From: Pseudoflavitalea sp. G-6-1-2
Lineage (GTDB): Bacteria > Bacteroidota > Bacteroidia > Chitinophagales > Chitinophagaceae
Direction of reading: 5' to 3'
Length of the DNA: 64,000 nucleotides
Assembly: GCF_012927185.1 (NCBI RefSeq)
Contig: NZ_JABBGB010000001.1
Coordinates: forward strand, 2,046,001-2,110,000
The notes under the pieces were generated by a model that saw only the letters and a program-made list of their open reading frames with translations, searched no databases and was not told the origin of the DNA. Position 1 is the first letter of the stretch. The number at the start of each line of letters is the position of its first letter. Positions 53,343-62,097 of the stretch are shown in pieces. The position numbers and the translations under genes were made by a program.

Positions 53343-55736
53343 ATGGAAAATGCCATACACAACCCATTGTTTGCCAACGAAAAATTATCGTTCGACAAGT
53401 TCCGTGAGGAAGTGTTGAACGATTACCGTATGGCCTGCGAAAGCAGAGAGGCCAGCCTCTTAGGCCGTAAGGAAGTATTGACCGGAAAAGCCAAATTCGG
53501 CATCTTCGGTGATGGAAAGGAAGTTGCCCAGATTGCAGCAGCTAAATTCTTCCGTCGCGGAGATTTCCTCAGCGGGTACTACCGCGATCAGACATTTGCT
53601 TTCGCTTCAAAGCAAGCCTCTGTCGAAGAGTTCTTTGCACAGCTCTATGCCGATCCCGACACTGCCAATGATCCGCACAGCGGCGGCCGCCAGATGAATT
53701 CACATTTCGCTACTCAAACCGTAGACGAAAATGGTAATTTTCTCGATCTGGTGAACCGTAAGAATATTGCAGCAGGATTAGCGCCTACAGCCGGACAAAT
53801 GCCCCGCGCCCTCGGCCTGGCATTCGCCTCCAAACTCTTCCGCAATTCAGAAGCGCTGCTCGAAGAAACATCCCTCAGTGATGAGGGAAATGAAATCTGC
53901 TTCGCCACTATCGGCGACGCCTCCACGTCTGAAGGACATTTCTGGGAAACCGTCAACGCCGCAGGTGTTCTGCAGGTGCCTCTCGCAGTTTTTGTGTGGG
54001 ATGATGGTTACGGGATCTCCGTTCCCAAAGAATTTCAAACAACCAAAGGATCTATCTCCGAAGCCCTCAAAGGTTTCCAGAGAAAAGATGGAACTACCGG
54101 TTTCGACATCTACAAAGTAAAGGCCTGGGATTATGCGGGCATGTGCGAAGTATTTGAGACCGCCATCCAGAAGATCCGCGACACACATATTCCAGCTCTC
54201 TTCCACGTGGAAGAAGTAACGCAACCTCAGGGCCACTCTACATCAGGTAGCCATGAGCGTTATAAAACTCCTGAGCGTCTCGAATGGGAACGCGAATGGG
54301 ATGGCAACAAGAAGTTCCGCGAATGGATTCTCGAAAATGAACTCTGCAGTGAAGAAGAACTCCATAACGTAGAGATCCATGCAAAAGAGTTCGTGCGCGA
54401 CAGCAAGAACCGTGCATGGGAGAAATACAGCACGCCGATCAAAACGCAGGTGGCGGATGCGGCAGCAAGAATTGAAGAGCTGATCACTGCCGGCCTCGAT
54501 GCTCATGGCGAAATTGCCAAAGCAAAACAGGAGCTCGTTTCCAATCGCGAGCCGATGCGCCGCGATGTGCTGGCTACTTTGCACACTGTACTTGCAGTTG
54601 CAGGAAAACATCCATCTGCAGACAGTCTCCGTCAATATTACAATCAGCTGAAAGCCGAAGGCTACGCCATGTACGATTCACATCTGTACGACGAAAGCCC
54701 TAAAAGTCCGCTGCTCGTTCAGACATCAGAGCTGCGCTACGCTTACGATGCACCCATGGTGAACGGATACGAAATCCTCAACCGCTATTTCGATATGCTG
54801 CTTACCCAAAACAACAAGGTGGTGGCATTCGGAGAAGATGTGGGTAAGATCGGTGACGTAAATCAGGGCTTTGCCGGTCTTCAGGCGAAACATGGCCCTG
54901 AGCGTGTGTTCGATACCGGTATACGTGAGCTCACCATCATGGGACAGGGCATTGGTCTTGCTATGCGCGGCCTTCGTCCTATCGCCGAAATTCAGTACCT
55001 CGATTATCTTTTATATGGTCTGCAACCGCTCAGCGATGAAGCAGCCACATTGCACTGGCGTACCAAAGGCCGTCAGAGCTGCCCGATTATTGTGCGCACA
55101 CGTGGCCACAGGCTCGAAGGCATCTGGCATAGCGGCTCGCCACTGGGCATGATGATCAACTCACTCCGCGGCATGCATATCTGCGTACCACGCAATATGG
55201 TGCAGGCGGCAGGCATGTACAACACCCTGCTCAAAGGCAACGATCCTGCGATTGTAGTGGAGTGCCTCAACGGGTATCGTCTGAAAGAAAAACTGCCTTC
55301 CGATCTGCTCGATTACACGGTAGCGCTCGGCGTTCCGGAAGTGATCCGTGAAGGTTCCGATATCACCATCGTTTCTTATGGCTCTATGCTGCGTGTAATT
55401 CAGGAAGCTGCCGATGTGCTGGCTAAGCACGGCATCAGCTGTGAGATAGTGGATGTGCAGACATTGCTGCCTTTCGATACGCATCATGTAATTCTGCAAA
55501 GCCTCAAAAAAACAAACCGCATCGTATTTGTAGATGAGGATGTTCCCGGTGGCGCATGCGGATACATGTTCAACGAAGTGATGGAAAAGCAGGGCGGTTT
55601 CCGCTGGCTCGATGTAGCTCCACGCAGCATCACCGGCAAAGCACACAGACCCAGCTACGGCAGTGACGGCGATTATTTCAGCAAGCCCAACACCGAAGAG
55701 ATCGTGGATGTGGTAACTGAAATGATAAATGAATAA
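53343..55736 (+). CDS. Fused E1 alpha/beta subunit of a 2-oxoacid (branched-chain-type) dehydrogenase
   Basis: A 797-residue thiamine-diphosphate enzyme in which the E1 alpha and beta chains, usually separate, form one polypeptide. The alpha half (about 1-370) has the TPP motif GDASTSEGHFWETVNAAGVLQ to DDGYGIS at about 191-221. The beta half (from about 474) has NGYEILNRYFDMLLTQ, VAFGEDVGKIGDVNQG, EIQYLDYLLYGLQPLSDEAA and the end part DIVDVQTLLPFD-like (CEIVDVQTLLPFDTH). It decarboxylates a 2-oxoacid and acylates the E2 lipoyl group; branched-chain 2-oxoacids are the likely substrate. Fused E1 of this form is typical of Bacteroidota. It overlaps the following TRIC-type gene by 8 bases. Confidence 0.93.
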   Translation: MENAIHNPLFANEKLSFDKFREEVLNDYRMACESREASLLGRKEVLTGKAKFGIFGDGKEVAQIAAAKFFRRGDFLSGYYRDQTFAFASKQASVEEFFAQLYADPDTANDPHSGGRQMNSHFATQTVDENGNFLDLVNRKNIAAGLAPTAGQMPRALGLAFASKLFRNSEALLEETSLSDEGNEICFATIGDASTSEGHFWETVNAAGVLQVPLAVFVWDDGYGISVPKEFQTTKGSISEALKGFQRKDGTTGFDIYKVKAWDYAGMCEVFETAIQKIRDTHIPALFHVEEVTQPQGHSTSGSHERYKTPERLEWEREWDGNKKFREWILENELCSEEELHNVEIHAKEFVRDSKNRAWEKYSTPIKTQVADAAARIEELITAGLDAHGEIAKAKQELVSNREPMRRDVLATLHTVLAVAGKHPSADSLRQYYNQLKAEGYAMYDSHLYDESPKSPLLVQTSELRYAYDAPMVNGYEILNRYFDMLLTQNNKVVAFGEDVGKIGDVNQGFAGLQAKHGPERVFDTGIRELTIMGQGIGLAMRGLRPIAEIQYLDYLLYGLQPLSDEAATLHWRTKGRQSCPIIVRTRGHRLEGIWHSGSPLGMMINSLRGMHICVPRNMVQAAGMYNTLLKGNDPAIVVECLNGYRLKEKLPSDLLDYTVALGVPEVIREGSDITIVSYGSMLRVIQEAADVLAKHGISCEIVDVQTLLPFDTHHVILQSLKKTNRIVFVDEDVPGGACGYMFNEVMEKQGGFRWLDVAPRSITGKAHRPSYGSDGDYFSKPNTEEIVDVVTEMINE

Positions 55737-56343
55737 AATCTACCTCGACATTATCGAGATCGGCGGTACCATCGCCTTTGGCTTATCAGGCGCATTCATG
55801 GCCATGGAAAAAAGGCTCGATCCTTTTGGCGTGATCATCATTACGTTTGTTACGGCTATCGGCGGTGGAACCGTTCGTGATGTACTTATAGGCAAAACGC
55901 CGGTGAGCTGGCTGCAGGATAATACCACGGCCATCGTGATCCTCTGTACAGCAATCGCAGCGCTGCTCTTCGGCAAACTGCTCAAGCAACTCAGCAGAAC
56001 CATGTTCTTCTTCGATTCGCTCGGCCTCGGATTATTCACTGTTGTGGGTATCGAAAGGGCGCAGAATGCAGGGCTTAGTCCACTTATCTGCATCGCGCTG
56101 GGAACCACTACCGGATGTTTCGGAGGCGTATTGCGCGATGTACTGCTGAACAATATCCCCCTCATTTTCAGAAAGGAGATCTATGCTTCGGCCTGTATTG
56201 CAGGCGGATTGCTGTATTTCGGCCTCAATCGTACCAATATCCTTGTGGAGTACACCACCACCATTACCATTGTATTCATTGTACTCATTCGTGTAATTGC
56301 AGTGAGATATAAGATATCTTTGCCTGCATCTTACCATAAATAG
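55729..56343 (+). CDS. Trimeric intracellular cation channel (TRIC/UPF0126) family protein
   Basis: A 204-residue inner-membrane protein with about seven hydrophobic segments and an internal repeat, the mark of the bacterial TRIC-type K+ channel family. The two halves carry matching motifs: GGGTVRDVLIGKTPVSWLQD (about 43-62) and GCFGGVLRDVLLNNIPLIF (about 128-146). It starts inside the last codons of the E1 gene (8-base overlap) and thus is probably translationally coupled with it; no functional link is known. Ends just before a small membrane protein gene. Confidence 0.9.
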   Translation: MNKIYLDIIEIGGTIAFGLSGAFMAMEKRLDPFGVIIITFVTAIGGGTVRDVLIGKTPVSWLQDNTTAIVILCTAIAALLFGKLLKQLSRTMFFFDSLGLGLFTVVGIERAQNAGLSPLICIALGTTTGCFGGVLRDVLLNNIPLIFRKEIYASACIAGGLLYFGLNRTNILVEYTTTITIVFIVLIRVIAVRYKISLPASYHK

Positions 56344-56350
56344 TCTGCAA

Positions 56351-56659
56351 ATGTTAACAGCAAAGGAGAAGCGATTCATAAAGTATTGGGAAGAACAAAG
56401 AAAAGGTGGGCAAAGATCCTACCTCACGCTGTACATCCTTGCGGGAACATTTATCGCCACCATCATTGTGTTCTTCATCTTTGCCATGTTCGGCATCGAC
56501 TTCGAGAATAAGCTGTGGACGATTCCTACAATTGCATTCGTGAGCATCACCATTATTTCTGCCACTACGTGGAAGTCGAATGAGAAGAAATTCAAGCAGC
56601 TCATCCGAAGGGAAATCGGAGAGGGGATGAATGATGAAAATCACACCAACGGGCAATAA
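56351..56659 (+). CDS. Small membrane protein of unknown function
   Basis: A 102-residue protein. The N-terminus is basic and hydrophilic (MLTAKEKRFIKYWEEQRKGG), followed by two hydrophobic segments (TLYILAGTFIATIIVFFIFAMF and LWTIPTIAFVSITIISATTW) and a charged tail (FKQLIRREIGEGMNDEN). It looks like a two-helix inner-membrane protein with both ends in the cytoplasm. No family recognised. It follows the TRIC-type gene by 7 bases and converges with the lipoprotein gene that ends 11 bases away, with no visible terminator in between. Confidence 0.75.
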   Translation: MLTAKEKRFIKYWEEQRKGGQRSYLTLYILAGTFIATIIVFFIFAMFGIDFENKLWTIPTIAFVSITIISATTWKSNEKKFKQLIRREIGEGMNDENHTNGQ

Positions 56660-56670
56660 GTCCTTTTCTC

Positions 56671-57075
56671 TTACAGCTTCACTTCCAGATACAGCACTTT
56701 TCCAGTAAGGGTATCTTCAAAAAAGAGCATGTTGTCTTTTTTTGTTGCCGTTGCCGGTTTCCAGATCAGCATGCGGGTTGCGGGTTTAAACCAGGAAGGC
56801 ACTGTTTTAGGAAGTGTATACTCCGTCTGCGCTTCCATCTTATTCGATTCGATCAATTGTTTTCGCCATTCTTCGGACGCCTCCATTTTGAGAAAGAGGG
56901 CATATTGACCGTCTTTGCGCTGATACATTCCATTAAGCACATGGACGTTGGAGTCGGGCAGCTCGCCTGTCCAGTATTCGTATACCTGATTAGGGCTGGT
57001 GGTGTAAACGCCATTGCAGCTGCTCAGAAAAACAACGATCAAAAAAGCGGAGGCGATGCCAGTTAATAGTTTCAT
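56671..57075 (-). CDS. Small lipoprotein of unknown function
   Basis: A 134-residue predicted lipoprotein. The ATG at 57075 gives MKLLTGIASAFLIVVFLSSC with a good lipobox; a Met 14 codons upstream overlaps the preceding gene and would spoil the signal peptide. The mature part includes QVYEYWTGELPDSNVHVLNG and PSWFKPATRMLIWKPATATK and looks beta-rich. No family recognised. It follows the two-helix membrane gene by 17 bases on the same strand, so the two probably form a small operon. Confidence 0.75.
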   Translation of the reverse strand: MKLLTGIASAFLIVVFLSSCNGVYTTSPNQVYEYWTGELPDSNVHVLNGMYQRKDGQYALFLKMEASEEWRKQLIESNKMEAQTEYTLPKTVPSWFKPATRMLIWKPATATKKDNMLFFEDTLTGKVLYLEVKL

Positions 57076-57092
57076 GATTCGGGATTTATTCT

Positions 57093-57290
57093 TCACCGGT
57101 TCCAGAAATTTTTCCATCCGGGGTAAGTTACAATTTTATATGCCAGCAACACAACACCTGCGATTTTCAGCAGAATGCCTGCGATTGTCCAGTAATCACT
57201 TTTCGCCCAGTGCATAATTCGGATCCAGGAACCGAGGAACTCCAGTACGAAGCCGATGGCAAGGAGAAAAAGAGCGTGCTTGGCTTTCAT
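57093..57290 (-). CDS. Small two-helix membrane protein with GldL-like N-terminus
   Basis: A 65-residue protein with two hydrophobic helices (ALFLLAIGFVLEFLGSW and WTIAGILLKIAGVVLLAYKI) separated by the polar IRIMHWAKSDY, and a basic C-terminus (YPGWKNFWNR). The HW motif between helices with a following Gly-rich helix recalls the N-terminal membrane hairpin of GldL-type proteins, but the long C-terminal part of GldL is absent. This likeness is weak and may only reflect a shared membrane-hairpin pattern. Co-directional with the lipoprotein gene downstream; divergent from the DUF6934-like gene. Confidence 0.7.
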   Translation of the reverse strand: MKAKHALFLLAIGFVLEFLGSWIRIMHWAKSDYWTIAGILLKIAGVVLLAYKIVTYPGWKNFWNR

Positions 57291-57402
57291 TTGTTAGTGA
57301 AATTTGTTTTTACAGTTGTTGGTTACCGTGATTATTTTTCGGTTAATGGTTACATTTATCAGGTGAAAAGAAATGATAACCGTGCCATGAAGAAATAACC
57401 CT

Positions 57403-57945
57403 ATGAAAGTAAAAATAGATCTCGAAGATACGTATGAACTGCTATTGATAACGCCTGATCTGAGAGAAGCAGCCTTTCATTCCTGTGATAAAAAAGGCAA
57501 TGCTGTATTAATGAAGATTCAACTAAAACCAGCTATGATCGGTTTATTGCCGGACGTTTATAATCTTAGTTTTGGTCCTCCTTTGCCTAATGGAACGATA
57601 GATGATTCAGCCGAAATCTCCCATGATGATCTGAACAAGTTGTTTTCCTCCATTATTTTGTTTGCATTGACATTCCTGCGTGCAAACCCGGAGTCGAGTA
57701 TCGGATTAGATGGCTCTGATGATGTGAGGGCCTATCTTTATCATAGAATATTTATTGGCAACAGAACCTATCTCTCTGAATATCTTAAAGCCTTTGGTGT
57801 TGACTGGTTTGCCCGACTTATGAGGAGCGGGGATATTGAAAGAAAGAATGATGGCGCTGTCTTCTTTAAACCTCAATCCGAATTGCTAGACAGCCATAGG
57901 CCTGCAATTGATCTGTACAGATACTATGTTTTTAGAAATATATAG
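57403..57945 (+). CDS. DUF6934-like protein
   Basis: A 180-residue protein without signal peptide, starting MKVKIDLEDTYELLLIT. The core (SIGLDGSDDVRAYLYHRIFI, then YLSEYLKAFGVDWFARLM) matches from memory a family of small proteins found in Bacteroidota (DUF6934). The conserved GLDGSDDVRAYLYH motif with its Asp and His residues could be an active or binding site, but no function is known. It is followed after 38 bases by a small gene of 67 residues, an arrangement that recalls two-gene modules. Flanking genes on both sides have different directions, so the pair stands alone. Confidence 0.7.
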   Translation: MKVKIDLEDTYELLLITPDLREAAFHSCDKKGNAVLMKIQLKPAMIGLLPDVYNLSFGPPLPNGTIDDSAEISHDDLNKLFSSIILFALTFLRANPESSIGLDGSDDVRAYLYHRIFIGNRTYLSEYLKAFGVDWFARLMRSGDIERKNDGAVFFKPQSELLDSHRPAIDLYRYYVFRNI

Positions 57946-57971
57946 CGAATGGTTCAGGGATTTTTTTTCAG

Positions 57972-57979
57972 TAAATTTG
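57972..57979 (+). promoter_or_regulatory. Candidate -7 element 4 nt before the 67-residue gene
   Basis: TAAATTTG, then GTTT and the ATG at 57984. No clear TTTG at the -33 distance. If used, it would allow a separate leaderless transcript of the small gene. Confidence 0.35.
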
Positions 57980-57983
57980 GTTT

Positions 57984-58187
57984 ATGAATGAAATAATAAA
58001 GGCTAAAATGGATGCCATACAAAAATTAGCGGATGCTACAGCTAATGATCCATTCTATGTGCCTCGTGAGATTCCGGTATCAACTAAAAATGAAGCTCTT
58101 ACGAAAGTGATTACTACTGAGCAGGACGCTGAAGCATTCTTAATTCAAATAGAAGCATTGTCTTCAGTTGCAGCTTCAGGAAAATAA
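57984..58187 (+). CDS. Small acidic partner of the DUF6934-like gene
   Basis: A 67-residue, mainly helical protein (MNEIIKAKMDAIQKLADAT, then DPFYVPREIPVSTKNEALTK and DAEAFLIQIEALSSVAA). No signal peptide or membrane segment. The two helices separated by a Pro-rich turn would suit a protein that binds a partner, for example the DUF6934-like product just upstream. No family recognised. Has its own -7-like element, and a terminator follows 18 bases after the stop. Confidence 0.7.
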   Translation: MNEIIKAKMDAIQKLADATANDPFYVPREIPVSTKNEALTKVITTEQDAEAFLIQIEALSSVAASGK

Positions 58188-58205
58188 ACACATCATCAAA
58201 ATAAT

Positions 58206-58237
58206 AAAGCCTCCACAGATCACTCTGAGGAGGCTTT
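58206..58237. terminator. Terminator between convergent small gene and YebC-family gene
   Basis: Stem AAAGCCTCC (58206-58214) with GGAGGCTTT (58229-58237), 14-nt loop, T-run on the plus strand and A-rich sequence for the minus strand. Confidence 0.85.
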
Positions 58238-58252
58238 TTATTTTCAGTTAAC

Positions 58253-58975
58253 TTATGCGAGGTTATAGAACACTTTCTGCACATCTTCATCCTGCTCCAG
58301 CTTGTCTACCAGCTTCAGCACTTCCTGTGCCTGCTCTTCGGGCAGTTCAACTGTAGTACCTGGAATCCATTCCAGTTCTGCACTGATTGGAGTGATGTTC
58401 TTTTCTTCCAGCGCTTTCTGCATATTGCCGAAGTCTGTGAATCCTACGCGCAGTACGAGCAGCGTTTCTCCGTTCTCACCGGTTCCTTCTCCCATTTCTT
58501 CGAGGCCGAAGTCGATCAGTTCCAGTTCGAGGTCTTCCTGGCTGAGCCCCTGCGGGTTCAGTTTGAATACACCCATTTTCTTGAACTGAAAGGCTACCGA
58601 TCCACTGTTACCCAATGCACCATTGCCTTTATTGAAATGTGCTTTTACGTTGGCCACTGTACGAACATGGTTGTCTGTAGCAGTTTCTACGAGAATGGCA
58701 ACTCCATGAGGACCATATCCTTCGTACAGGATCTCTTCGTAGTTATCCATTTCTTTGCCCGATGCACGCTTGATGGCAGCTTCCACACGATCTTTCGGCA
58801 TGTTCACACTCTTGGCGTTCTGCATGCATCGGCGGAGAGCCGGGTTGGTATTGGGATCGGGGCCACCGGCTTTTACGGCGATCACGATCTCTTTTCCGAT
58901 ACGGCTGAATTGCTTGGCCATTTTGTCCCAGCGGGCAAACATGGTAGACTTCCGAACTTCAAATATCCTACCCAT
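58253..58975 (-). CDS. YebC/PmpR-family protein (TACO1 homologue)
   Basis: A 240-residue cytoplasmic protein of the YebC family, which acts in transcription regulation or, for some members, in helping translation of difficult (Pro-rich) stretches. The N-terminus has the short Bacteroidota form ([23 protein letters not shown]) instead of the usual MAGHSKWANIKHRKG. The family core follows: [58 protein letters not shown] and [15 protein letters not shown]. The C-terminal domain has an acidic surface ([14 protein letters not shown]). Single gene; the amino-acid permease downstream of it is in the same direction but separated by its own terminator. Confidence 0.94.
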   Translation of the reverse strand: MGRIFEVRKSTMFARWDKMAKQFSRIGKEIVIAVKAGGPDPNTNPALRRCMQNAKSVNMPKDRVEAAIKRASGKEMDNYEEILYEGYGPHGVAILVETATDNHVRTVANVKAHFNKGNGALGNSGSVAFQFKKMGVFKLNPQGLSQEDLELELIDFGLEEMGEGTGENGETLLVLRVGFTDFGNMQKALEEKNITPISAELEWIPGTTVELPEEQAQEVLKLVDKLEQDEDVQKVFYNLA

Positions 58976-59061
58976 ATTGGTATTGATTTCTTATTTACGA
59001 TGTTGACTGAGTCCGGCCTTCCGGCTCAGGGCTGCAAAAATAACCTTTGCAATCCTTATAA

Positions 59062-59092
59062 AAAAACGCCCCGGTACTACCGGAGCGTTTTT
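59062..59092 (-). terminator. Terminator of the amino-acid permease gene
   Basis: Interrupted stem AAAAACGC-C-CCGGTA (from 59062) with TACCGG-A-GCGTTTTT (to 59092). On the minus strand it ends in a T-run. Lies 19 bases beyond the permease stop. Confidence 0.8.
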
Positions 59093-59110
59093 ATGTATAA
59101 GCGCTTGATT

Positions 59111-60598
59111 TTATGGTCTTCCCAATTTGCTGCGGCTTTTGCTGTAGCTGAAGTAGATCACCAGACCGATGATCATCCATACCAGCGCTGTGAGCTGGGT
59201 TACGTGATCAAGGGAAATGATCATGGCAGTACATACAAGAATTCCCATGGTAGATACGAACGGAACGGCAGGCGTTCTGAACGGACGGGGAACTTTCGGA
59301 TCGGATTTTCTCATGATCCAGACACCGGCACTTACCAGTACGAATGCGAAGAGCGTTCCGATACTGGTGAGGTCGCCAGCCAGGTGACCCGGTACAAAAC
59401 CTGCGAATGCTCCTACGAAAATGAAGAGGATCAGGTTGGATTTGTACGGTGTTCTGTATTTGGGATGCAGATCTGCAAACACTTTTGGCAGCAGGCCGTC
59501 GTTACTCATAGAGTAGAACACACGGCTCTGACCAAGCAGCATCACCAGTATCACTGAGCTGAAACCAGCCAGGATAGCCACGGTTACTGCTGTTGCCAGC
59601 CATTCGTGATTGAGCATGTATGTTTTGATGGCATAAGCTACAGATGCTTCACCACCTGCTTTCTGGAAGTCGGTGAAGGGAGCCACACCTGTAAGTACAT
59701 AAGAGAACAGGATGTAGAAAATGGTACAAACAACCAGCGACCCGAGGATACCGATAGGCATATCCCTTTTGGGGTTCTTCGCTTCCTGCGCAGCAGTGGA
59801 TACCGCGTCGAATCCGATGAAGGCGAAGAATACAATGGCTGCGCCTCTGAGTACTCCCAGCCATCCGTGATTGAACGGCGGAGCATAGGAATATTCCTTG
59901 CCATTATTCAGGATAGCAGGTGGTTGGTCTGCGGGAATGAAGAATGGTGTATGGTTCTCTGGTTTGATATATTGCCAGCCGATAGCGATAAACACCAATA
60001 CTATGGCCACTTTTACAAATACGATGATAGCATTCACCAGCGCTGATTCCTGTGTGCCTTTGATCAGCAGCAGGGAGAGTAACAGCAGAATGAAGAGAGC
60101 TGGTACGTTCATGATACCGCTGTGCATTACGCCGGCTGCATCTACTGCAGATTCCAGCGGCGAGTGGCACCATTCATATGGTATTGCCCCCCCCAGCAAA
60201 TTATTTAAGTATTCACTCCAGGCAATCGATACAGTGGCGGCGCCGAGGGCATATTCCAGTACCAGTGCCCATCCGATGATCCAGGCAACCAGCTCACCCA
60301 TTGTAGCATATGCATAGGTGTAAGCACTACCGGCGATGGGGATCATAGACGCGAATTCAGCATAGCATAAGCCAGCGAAAGCACATCCAACAGCAGCAAT
60401 GACAAATGAGATGGTAACCGCAGGACCAGCGTGGCCGCCGGCAGCTGCTGCTGTTCTTACGAACAGTCCGGCTCCAATAATGGCGCCAATGCCAAGGGCA
60501 ACCAGGTTACCGGCTCCGAGGGTACGTTTCAACCCTTTCTCCGATTCGGCAGCCTGGGCAAGCAGTGCAGTCAATGATTTCTTACGAAACAAGCTCAT
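59111..60598 (-). CDS. APC-family amino-acid permease
   Basis: A 495-residue inner-membrane transporter with twelve or more hydrophobic segments. The N-terminal motifs LGAGNLVALGIGAIIGAGLF and the GSAYTYAYATMGELVAWIIGWALVLEYALGA region (given in parts) are those of the APC superfamily, near the cationic-amino-acid transporter group. A conserved FFAFIGFDAVSTAAQEAKNP (about 255-275) and YSMSNDGLLPKVFADLHP are also present. It probably imports an amino acid with protons; the substrate is not readable. Ends before its own terminator and is divergent from the dicarboxylate symporter gene upstream. Confidence 0.92.
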   Translation of the reverse strand: MSLFRKKSLTALLAQAAESEKGLKRTLGAGNLVALGIGAIIGAGLFVRTAAAAGGHAGPAVTISFVIAAVGCAFAGLCYAEFASMIPIAGSAYTYAYATMGELVAWIIGWALVLEYALGAATVSIAWSEYLNNLLGGAIPYEWCHSPLESAVDAAGVMHSGIMNVPALFILLLLSLLLIKGTQESALVNAIIVFVKVAIVLVFIAIGWQYIKPENHTPFFIPADQPPAILNNGKEYSYAPPFNHGWLGVLRGAAIVFFAFIGFDAVSTAAQEAKNPKRDMPIGILGSLVVCTIFYILFSYVLTGVAPFTDFQKAGGEASVAYAIKTYMLNHEWLATAVTVAILAGFSSVILVMLLGQSRVFYSMSNDGLLPKVFADLHPKYRTPYKSNLILFIFVGAFAGFVPGHLAGDLTSIGTLFAFVLVSAGVWIMRKSDPKVPRPFRTPAVPFVSTMGILVCTAMIISLDHVTQLTALVWMIIGLVIYFSYSKSRSKLGRP

Positions 60599-60802
60599 AA
60601 CAGTCGGTTATCTATTTTTGAAAATGAACAATGGGGTTTTAAAAAAGATATAGGGTGGAAAGATAACGAAATAATGATACCGTCAAAGTAAAAGATTTAC
60701 CAACCCCGCTGCCCTGTACATGAGTGAGAATAAGGGTTTGCAAAAAATGCTTTTTATTGTTTAAGTGCTATATTGCGGCCATTATTCATCAGAAGCCCTT
60801 AC

Positions 60803-62065
60803 ATGAAAAAGAACAGGCTGACCCTTTACATACTGCTTGCCATGGTACTCGGCATTGTTGTCGGATACCTGGTTCACGTTTCCGCATCAGAAGAATTCAT
60901 CAAGCCTTTTTCAAAGAATATCAACCTGCTCGGTAAGGTTTTCATTCGCCTGGTTCAGATGATCATTGCACCATTGGTGTTCTCAACGCTGGTGGTAGGC
61001 ATCGCCAAACTCGGCGATATCAAGACCGTTGGAAGGATTGGCGGAAAAGCCATCCTCTGGTTCATTTCTGCATCACTCATGAGCCTTTTGCTGGGACTGG
61101 TGCTGGTAAATATCTTCAAGCCGGGCACCTATATCGATCTTTCACATGCCGATACCGAAGGCGTGAAAGACCTGATGAAGAACTCTTCTCAACTCACCCT
61201 CGAAAAATTCGTAGAGCATATCATCCCCAAAAGTGTGGTGGAAGCCATGGCTACCAATGAGATTCTGCAACTGGTGGTGTTCAGCATCTTCTTTGGTGTG
61301 GCCATGACGGCGCTTGGCGATTACGCAAAACCACTGATCAAAGCCCTCGATATTGTGGCGCATATCATTCTCAAGATGGTAGGTTATGTGATGAACTTCG
61401 CTCCATTGGGGGTATTTGGTGCACTCACCGCCGTAGTGGCCGCACGTGGACTGGATATCTTCAAGTTCTACATCGTTTATTTCGCATTCTTTTTGCTTGG
61501 CATAGCTATACTCTGGGTGCTGCTGTTAAGTGCCGGAGCCATGATTCTCGGTACAGGCCGTGTGAAAGAACTGCTGAAAAGAATCAGTCAGCCTTTGCTG
61601 ATTGCCTTTAGCACCACCAGCAGCGAAGCCGTTTTTCCCAAGCTGACCGAAGAACTCGAACGCTTCGGCAATAAGAATAAAATCGTTTCGTTTGTACTGC
61701 CGCTGGGGTACTCGTTCAACCTCGATGGCAGTATGATGTATATGACCTTTGCCAGCCTTGCCATTGCACAGGCTTACAAAGTGCCACTCGATCTCTCTAC
61801 CCAGCTCACCATGTTGCTGGTACTGATGATCACCAGTAAAGGAATTGCCGGTGTGCCCCGTGCTTCACTCGTGATAGTACTGGCCACCTGCGCCATGTTC
61901 GAAATACCGCCTGAAGGCGTAGCCATTATCCTGCCGATCGACCACTTCTGTGATATGTTCCGCAGTATGACCAATGTAATCGGAAATGCCCTCGCCACTT
62001 CAGTTGTGAGCAAATGGGAAGGTGAGTTAGGACCAGGCGACAGCGGAGATGCAGCACAGGCTTAA
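60803..62065 (+). CDS. Dicarboxylate/amino-acid:cation symporter (DAACS family)
   Basis: A 420-residue inner-membrane symporter of the GltP/DctA type. The ATG at 60803 (MKKNRLTLYILLAMVLGI) gives the usual family start; a Met ten codons before is less likely. Signature elements are AFSTTSSEAVFPKLTEEL (re-entrant loop HP1 serine-rich motif), SFNLDGSMMYMTFASL (TM7 NMDGT-like motif, here NLDGS) and IDHFCDMFRSMTNVIGNALATSV (TM8), which bind substrate and cations. Substrate may be glutamate/aspartate or C4-dicarboxylates. The DedA gene follows after 32 bases and the MFS gene after that, so the three may be co-transcribed. Confidence 0.94.
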   Translation: MKKNRLTLYILLAMVLGIVVGYLVHVSASEEFIKPFSKNINLLGKVFIRLVQMIIAPLVFSTLVVGIAKLGDIKTVGRIGGKAILWFISASLMSLLLGLVLVNIFKPGTYIDLSHADTEGVKDLMKNSSQLTLEKFVEHIIPKSVVEAMATNEILQLVVFSIFFGVAMTALGDYAKPLIKALDIVAHIILKMVGYVMNFAPLGVFGALTAVVAARGLDIFKFYIVYFAFFLLGIAILWVLLLSAGAMILGTGRVKELLKRISQPLLIAFSTTSSEAVFPKLTEELERFGNKNKIVSFVLPLGYSFNLDGSMMYMTFASLAIAQAYKVPLDLSTQLTMLLVLMITSKGIAGVPRASLVIVLATCAMFEIPPEGVAIILPIDHFCDMFRSMTNVIGNALATSVVSKWEGELGPGDSGDAAQA

Positions 62066-62097
62066 AACCTTGCTTTCATAAAACTCAAGCAGCCTTT

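Noticed and set aside
58637-59557. 306-codon open frame on the plus strand
   Set aside because: It is antisense to the YebC-family and permease genes, both of which match known families; composition follows from the opposite strand.
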